Source: Scleromatobacter humisilvae
GTDB lineage: Bacteria > Pseudomonadota > Gammaproteobacteria > Burkholderiales > Burkholderiaceae_C
DNA length: 57,463 bases
Direction: 5' to 3'
Assembly: GCF_023231945.1 (NCBI RefSeq)
Contig: NZ_JAJLJH010000017.1
Location: 1-57,463, forward strand
Shown here: piece by piece, positions 53,160 through 57,463 of the stretch
Layout of the letters: each line of letters opens with the position of its first letter
How positions within the stretch are numbered: the first letter of the stretch is position 1
The notes under the pieces: generated by a model
What the model was told of the DNA's origin: nothing
Seen by the model: only the letters and a program-made list of their open reading frames with translations
Databases searched by the model: none
Position numbers and translations under genes: made by a program

Positions 53160-54218
53160 GTGAAATTCCTCAAGACAGTGCTGGCCGCCGTGGCCCTGGG
53201 CGTCGTGACCTTCGGTGCCTCGGCGCAGGACAAGGGCACCGTGGGCATCGCGATGCCGACGAAGTCGTCCGCCCGCTGGATCGCCGACGGCGACAACATG
53301 GTCAAGGTGCTGCAGGCGCGCGGCTACAAGACCGACCTGCAGTACGCCGAGGACGACATCCCGAACCAGCTCGCGCAGATCGAGAACATGGTCACCAAGG
53401 GCGACAAGGTGCTGGTGATCGCGTCGATCGACGGCACCACGCTGTCCAACGTGCTGCAGAAGGCAGCCGACAAGGGCGTCAAGATCATCGCCTACGACCG
53501 CTTGATCAAGGGCTCGAAGAACGTCGACTACTACGCCACGTTCGACAACTTCCAGGTCGGCGTGCTGCAGGCCGATTCGATCGTCGACGCGCTCAAGCTG
53601 AAGACGGCCAAGGGCCCGTTCAACATCGAGCTGTTCGGCGGCTCGCCGGACGACAACAACGCGTTCTTCTTCTACAACGGCGCGATGTCGGTGCTCAAGC
53701 CGTACATCGATTCCGGCAAGCTGGTGGTGCGCTCCAAGCAGCTGGGCATGGACAAGGTCTCGACGCTGCGCTGGGACGGCGCCGTGGCGCAGGCCCGCAT
53801 GGACAACCTGCTGTCCGCGTACTACAACGGCGCGCACGTCGACGCGGTGCTGTCGCCGTACGACGGCCTGTCGATCGGCATCCTGTCGTCGCTCAAGGGC
53901 GTCGGCTACGGCAAGGGCGGCGTCGCGATGCCGGTGGTCACGGGCCAGGACGCGGAAGTGCCGTCGGTCAAGTCCATCCTCGCGGGCGAGCAGACCACGA
54001 CGATCTTCAAGGACACGCGCGAGCTCGCCAAGGTCACGGCCGGCATGGTCGATGCGGTGCTGGGCGGCAAGACGCCCGAGATCAACGACACCAAGACCTA
54101 CAACAACGGCATCAAGATCGTGCCGTCGTACCTGCTCAAGCCGGTGCTGGTGGACAAGTCGAACTGGCACCACGTCCTGATCGACTCGGGCTACTACAAG
54201 GAAAGCCAGATCAAGTAA
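53160..54218 (+). CDS. chvE: ChvE-type sugar-binding periplasmic protein
   Basis: This 352-residue receptor has a signal peptide ([21 protein letters not shown], cleaved before QDKG) and a family-2 periplasmic-binding fold: [63 protein letters not shown] and [15 protein letters not shown]. ChvE binds aldoses (arabinose, galactose, xylose, glucose) and hands them to GguAB. The start is a GTG at 53160 with GGAG seven bases upstream, which places the signal peptide at the N-terminus. It is followed by gguA after 19 bp. Confidence 0.95.
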   Translation: MKFLKTVLAAVALGVVTFGASAQDKGTVGIAMPTKSSARWIADGDNMVKVLQARGYKTDLQYAEDDIPNQLAQIENMVTKGDKVLVIASIDGTTLSNVLQKAADKGVKIIAYDRLIKGSKNVDYYATFDNFQVGVLQADSIVDALKLKTAKGPFNIELFGGSPDDNNAFFFYNGAMSVLKPYIDSGKLVVRSKQLGMDKVSTLRWDGAVAQARMDNLLSAYYNGAHVDAVLSPYDGLSIGILSSLKGVGYGKGGVAMPVVTGQDAEVPSVKSILAGEQTTTIFKDTRELAKVTAGMVDAVLGGKTPEINDTKTYNNGIKIVPSYLLKPVLVDKSNWHHVLIDSGYYKESQIK

Positions 54219-54237
54219 CGCGACCCCTTCGGCCCAC

Positions 54238-55830
54238 ATGACCGAAACCCTCCAACGCGAGGAAGTCCCGGCCGCCGCTCCGCCGCCGGCCGGGACGGCC
54301 ATCCTCGAGATGCGCGGCATCCGCAAGACGTTCCCCGGCGTCGTCGCGCTCGACAACGTCGACCTGACGGTGCGCGCCGGCGAGATCCACGCGATCGTCG
54401 GCGAGAACGGCGCGGGCAAGTCGACGCTGATGAAGGTGCTCAGCGGCGTCTATCCGCACGGCAGCTACGACGGCGAGATCCGCTTCGAAGGCGCGCCGCG
54501 CCACTTCAAGGGCATCGCCGACAGCGAGGCCATCGGCATCATCATCATCCACCAGGAGCTGGCGCTGGTGCCGCTGCTGTCGATCGCCGAGAACATCTTC
54601 CTCGGCAACGAGCCGCAGCGCTTCGGGGTCATCGACTGGGCCGAGGGCACGCGCCGCACGCGCGAGCTGCTGGCCAAGGTCGGACTGAAGGAGTCGCCGG
54701 CCACGCTGATCACCAATCTCGGCGTCGGCAAGCAGCAGCTCGTGGAGATCGCGAAGGCGCTCGCCAAGCGCGTGCGGCTGCTGATCCTCGACGAGCCCAC
54801 CGCCAGCCTGAACGAGCACGACAGCCAGGCGCTGCTGGACCTGCTGCTCGAGTTCAGGGCGCAGGGCATCGCCTGCATCCTGATCTCGCACAAGTTGAAC
54901 GAGATCTCGCGCGTGGCCGATTCGATCACCGTGCTGCGCGACGGCTCGACGGTGCAGTCGCTCGATTGCAAGGCCGATGCGGTCAGCGAGGATCAGATCA
55001 TCCGCGCGATGGTCGGCCGCGAGCTGGCCGACCGCTATCCGCCACGCACGCGTCTCGCGCCCGGGGCGGGGGAGACCGTGTTCGAAGTCAAGGACTGGCA
55101 TGTCGCGCATCCGGCGCACGCCGACCGCGACGTCGTCAAGGGCGTCGACCTGAAGATCAAGCGCGGCGAGATCGTCGGCATCGCGGGGCTGATGGGCGCC
55201 GGGCGCACCGAGCTCGCGATGAGCGTGTTCGGGCGCGCCTACGGCCAGCGCATCCGCGGCGAGGTGCGCAAGCACGGCGAGCCCATCGACGTGTCGACGA
55301 TCCAGAAGGCCATCGGCCATGGCATCGCCTACGTCACCGAGGATCGCAAGAGCCTCGGGCTGCTGCTGGAGGACGACATCCGCCACAACATCAGCCTGGC
55401 CAACCTGAAGGCGGTGTCCTCGGCCGGCGTGATCGACGGCGGCGCCGAGTTCGCCGCGGCGGCCGACTACCGGCGCAAGTTGAACATCCGCTGCGCCAGC
55501 GTGATGCAGCAGACGGTCAACCTGTCGGGCGGCAACCAGCAGAAGGTGGTGCTGGGCAAGTGGCTGTTCTCCAGGCCCGAGCTGCTGATCCTGGACGAGC
55601 CGACGCGCGGCATCGACGTCGGCGCGAAGTTCGAGATCTACTCGATCATGGCGGCGCTGGCCGACGAGGGCAAATGCATCCTGATGATTTCGTCGGAGAT
55701 GCCTGAACTGCTGGGCATGTGCGACCGCATCTACGTCATGAACGAGGGCCGCTTCGTCGGCGAATTCGCGGCGGCCGAGGCGTCGCAGGAGAAGATCATG
55801 CGGGCGATCGTCAAACAAGGCTTGGCGTGA
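54238..55830 (+). CDS. gguA: Multiple-sugar ABC importer ATPase
   Basis: The 530-residue protein holds two ATP-binding domains in one chain. The first has Walker [10 protein letters not shown] (55-63), Walker [12 protein letters not shown] and a signature altered to GVGKQQLVE. The second has a degenerate Walker A ([10 protein letters not shown]) but a full LSGGNQQKV signature (about 427) and [15 protein letters not shown]. This asymmetric layout is normal for CUT2 sugar importers (RbsA, XylG, MmsA/GguA). It energises uptake of the sugar delivered by ChvE. It lies 19 bp after chvE and 81 bp before gguB. Confidence 0.96.
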   Translation: MTETLQREEVPAAAPPPAGTAILEMRGIRKTFPGVVALDNVDLTVRAGEIHAIVGENGAGKSTLMKVLSGVYPHGSYDGEIRFEGAPRHFKGIADSEAIGIIIIHQELALVPLLSIAENIFLGNEPQRFGVIDWAEGTRRTRELLAKVGLKESPATLITNLGVGKQQLVEIAKALAKRVRLLILDEPTASLNEHDSQALLDLLLEFRAQGIACILISHKLNEISRVADSITVLRDGSTVQSLDCKADAVSEDQIIRAMVGRELADRYPPRTRLAPGAGETVFEVKDWHVAHPAHADRDVVKGVDLKIKRGEIVGIAGLMGAGRTELAMSVFGRAYGQRIRGEVRKHGEPIDVSTIQKAIGHGIAYVTEDRKSLGLLLEDDIRHNISLANLKAVSSAGVIDGGAEFAAAADYRRKLNIRCASVMQQTVNLSGGNQQKVVLGKWLFSRPELLILDEPTRGIDVGAKFEIYSIMAALADEGKCILMISSEMPELLGMCDRIYVMNEGRFVGEFAAAEASQEKIMRAIVKQGLA

Positions 55831-55911
55831 ACGAGGCGCGCGCAGCATCATGAGCGACGCACGGCCGCCCGAAGGCGCTCGCCCCGAAGCCGCAAGGCGG
55901 AGGGACAACCT

Positions 55912-57129
55912 ATGACTGTCATGGAAGAAAAGATGATTCCCCAGACGCCCGAGGCGTCGCCGCCGGCACCCGCGCGCAGCTACGGCGGATTCCTGAAGAA
56001 CAACATCCGCGAGTACGGCATGCTGCTGTCGCTCGTGGCGATCATGGCGTTCTTCCAGTACATGACCGACGGCACGCTGCTCAAGCCGCTGAACCTGACC
56101 AACCTGATCCTGCAGAACAGCTACATCGTCATCATGGCGCTGGGCATGCTGCTGGTGATCGTGGCCGGCCACATCGACCTGTCGGTGGGCTCGGTGAGCG
56201 GCTTCATCGGCGCCCTGGCCGCGGTGCTGATGGTCAACTACAACTGGAACTTCGTCGCGGCGTCCGCGGTGTGCATGATCACGGGCGCCGTGATCGGCGG
56301 CGCGCAGGGCTGGTTCGTCGCGTATCTCAGGATCCCGTCGTTCATCGTCACGCTCGCGGGCATGCTCGTGTTCAAGGGCCTGGCGCTGGCGCTGCTGCAG
56401 GGGCAGTCGGTGGGGCCTTTCCCCGACGCCTTCCAGCTGCTCAGCTCGGGCTTCATCCCCGACTTCTTCAACGGCCAGACGCTGCGCATCAGCTCGCTGG
56501 TGCTGGGCGCGATCGTCGCGGCCGCGCTGTTCGTGCTGAAGCTGCGCGAGCGCGCGGGGCACGTCAGGCACGCGATGGAGGAGGAGCCGGCGGCGTTCTT
56601 CCTCGCCAAGAACATCGCGTTCGCGGCGGTGATCGTCTGGTTCTGCTGGATGCTGGCGTCGTACAAGGGCCTGCCCAACGTGCTGATCGTGATGTTCGCG
56701 CTGATGCTCGTGTACGACTTCGTCACGCGGCGCACCACCGTCGGCCGGCGCATCTACGCGCTCGGCGGCAACGCGAAGGCGGCGCGGCTGTCGGGCATCA
56801 AGACGGAGCGGCTCGCGTTTCTCACCTTCGTCAACATGGGCGCGCTGGCCGCGCTCGCGGGGCTGGTCTTCGCCGCGCGTCTCAATACCGCAACGCCGAA
56901 GGCAGGTGTGGGTTTCGAACTGGACGTGATTGCGGCATGCTTCATTGGCGGCGCATCGGCGTCCGGCGGTGTCGGCAAGGTTCTCGGCGCTGTCATCGGC
57001 GCGTTCGTGATGGGTGTGATGAACAACGGCATGTCCATCCTTGGCATCGGCATCGATTACCAACAGGTGATCAAGGGCATCGTCCTGCTGGCCGCCGTCT
57101 GCGTCGACGTCTACAACAAGAACAAATAA
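55912..57129 (+). CDS. gguB: Multiple-sugar ABC importer permease
   Basis: The 405-residue membrane protein is of the CUT2 permease type, with about ten helices: for example YGMLLSLVAIMAFFQYM, YIVIMALGMLLVIVAGHIDLSVGSVSGF with the family-typical DLSVGS loop, PSFIVTLAGMLVFKGLALALL and FIGGASASGGVGKVLGAVIGAFVMGVMNNG. It forms the inner-membrane channel for ChvE/GguA. ATG 55912 follows GGCGGAGGG. A terminator-like hairpin follows the stop. Confidence 0.95.
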   Translation: MTVMEEKMIPQTPEASPPAPARSYGGFLKNNIREYGMLLSLVAIMAFFQYMTDGTLLKPLNLTNLILQNSYIVIMALGMLLVIVAGHIDLSVGSVSGFIGALAAVLMVNYNWNFVAASAVCMITGAVIGGAQGWFVAYLRIPSFIVTLAGMLVFKGLALALLQGQSVGPFPDAFQLLSSGFIPDFFNGQTLRISSLVLGAIVAAALFVLKLRERAGHVRHAMEEEPAAFFLAKNIAFAAVIVWFCWMLASYKGLPNVLIVMFALMLVYDFVTRRTTVGRRIYALGGNAKAARLSGIKTERLAFLTFVNMGALAALAGLVFAARLNTATPKAGVGFELDVIAACFIGGASASGGVGKVLGAVIGAFVMGVMNNGMSILGIGIDYQQVIKGIVLLAAVCVDVYNKNK

Positions 57130-57134
57130 GGGGA

Positions 57135-57165
57135 GCGTCCGGCATCGATCGGACGCCCGCATTTT
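57135..57165 (+). terminator. Probable terminator after gguB
   Basis: A 7-bp stem GCGTCCG/CGGACGC with an 8-base loop, followed after four bases by ATTTTCT, lies 5 bp beyond the gguB stop. The T-run is short and slightly offset, so it may be leaky toward the porin gene. Confidence 0.6.
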
Positions 57166-57268
57166 CTGGTTGAGAAAGCGCTGTCCACAGCGCGCAGTTT
57201 GCGTTGGTATTTCCCGCGCAGGGCGAAGCCTTGCCTTGCGATTTCAAAAGCCGTTCAGGAGACAAACC

Positions 57269-57463
57269 ATGACCACCACACTTCGCACCCCGGCCGTCGT
57301 TCGCACGGCCATCGCCTGCGCCGCGGCGCTAGTCGGCGTCTCCGCCCACGCGGTCGACTGGACCGGCTACATGCGCGGCGGCCCCGCGGCCACCAGCGTC
57401 TCTGGCAAGTCGCGCCAGTGCTACGGCATCGGCGAGTTCAAGTACCGCCTCGGCAACGAGTGC
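57269..57463 (+). CDS. Maltoporin/LamB-like carbohydrate porin (partial, first 65 codons)
   Basis: ATG 57269 follows AGGAG. The visible part has a signal peptide (RTAIACAAALVGVSAHA) and a mature start VDWTGYMRGG, then QCYGIGEFKYRLGNEC, the paired cysteines and KYRLGNE sequence seen at the start of LamB-type porins. These 18-stranded outer-membrane trimers pass sugars; placed after chvE-gguAB it would be the outer-membrane entry for the same sugars. The gene runs off the right edge. Confidence 0.85.
   Translation, partial: MTTTLRTPAVVRTAIACAAALVGVSAHAVDWTGYMRGGPAATSVSGKSRQCYGIGEFKYRLGNEC

Overview
The window is very GC-rich and gene-dense. Its gene content and order (phaC-phaA-phaB, pgeF upstream of phaC, map-glnD, purL, a ChvE-type sugar importer) fit a betaproteobacterium of the order Burkholderiales, probably near Roseateles/Mitsuaria/Rubrivivax. 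That placement is inferred from content; no marker gene was compared.

Positions 1 to about 7400 are accessory in character. The left edge cuts an IS1182-like transposase. After it come small, mostly hypothetical genes (three lipoproteins, a small membrane protein, a Cys/His-rich protein), an orphan OppA-type solute-binding protein, a periplasmic TPR protein and a GT9 heptosyltransferase-like enzyme.

Positions 7689 to 27479 hold a type I secretion locus read on the minus strand: LapB-type ABC exporter, LapC-type membrane fusion protein, then one 15.8-kb gene for a 5264-residue adhesin. The adhesin has a LapA-type N-terminal retention module with a PAAG di-alanine motif, about 49 Ig/cadherin-like repeats (43 of them about 92 residues, 276 bp each), a LamG-like domain, RTX nonapeptides and a C-terminal secretion signal. 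A CRP-like dyad sits exactly at -41.5 from the start site predicted by a TATAAG -10 box upstream of the adhesin. No TolC-type outer-membrane channel and no LapD/LapG genes are in view.

Positions 27523 to 47136 are core metabolism: a Nudix hydrolase, a FAH-family hydrolase with a GST-zeta isomerase, pgeF, the polyhydroxyalkanoate operon phaC-phaA-phaB ending at a strong terminator, two small membrane-associated proteins, glnD and map in tandem, and purL. The map/purL divergent intergenic region contains a 269-bp nested inverted-repeat element (39325-39593), the least explained structure in the window. After purL come an NTF2-like protein, an aldo/keto reductase, a retropepsin-like protease and a sugar lactonase.

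Positions 46234 to the end form an oxidative pentose/aldose module: lactonase and IlvD/EDD sugar-acid dehydratase on one strand, a sugar 1-dehydrogenase divergent from them, then, after two unrelated genes, a GbpR-like LysR regulator divergent from chvE-gguA-gguB, and finally the start of a maltoporin-like porin. Together they would carry sugar across the outer membrane (porin), bind and import it (ChvE-GguAB), oxidise it to a lactone, open it to an aldonate and dehydrate it to a 2-keto-3-deoxy acid. The later steps to 2-oxoglutarate are not in the window.
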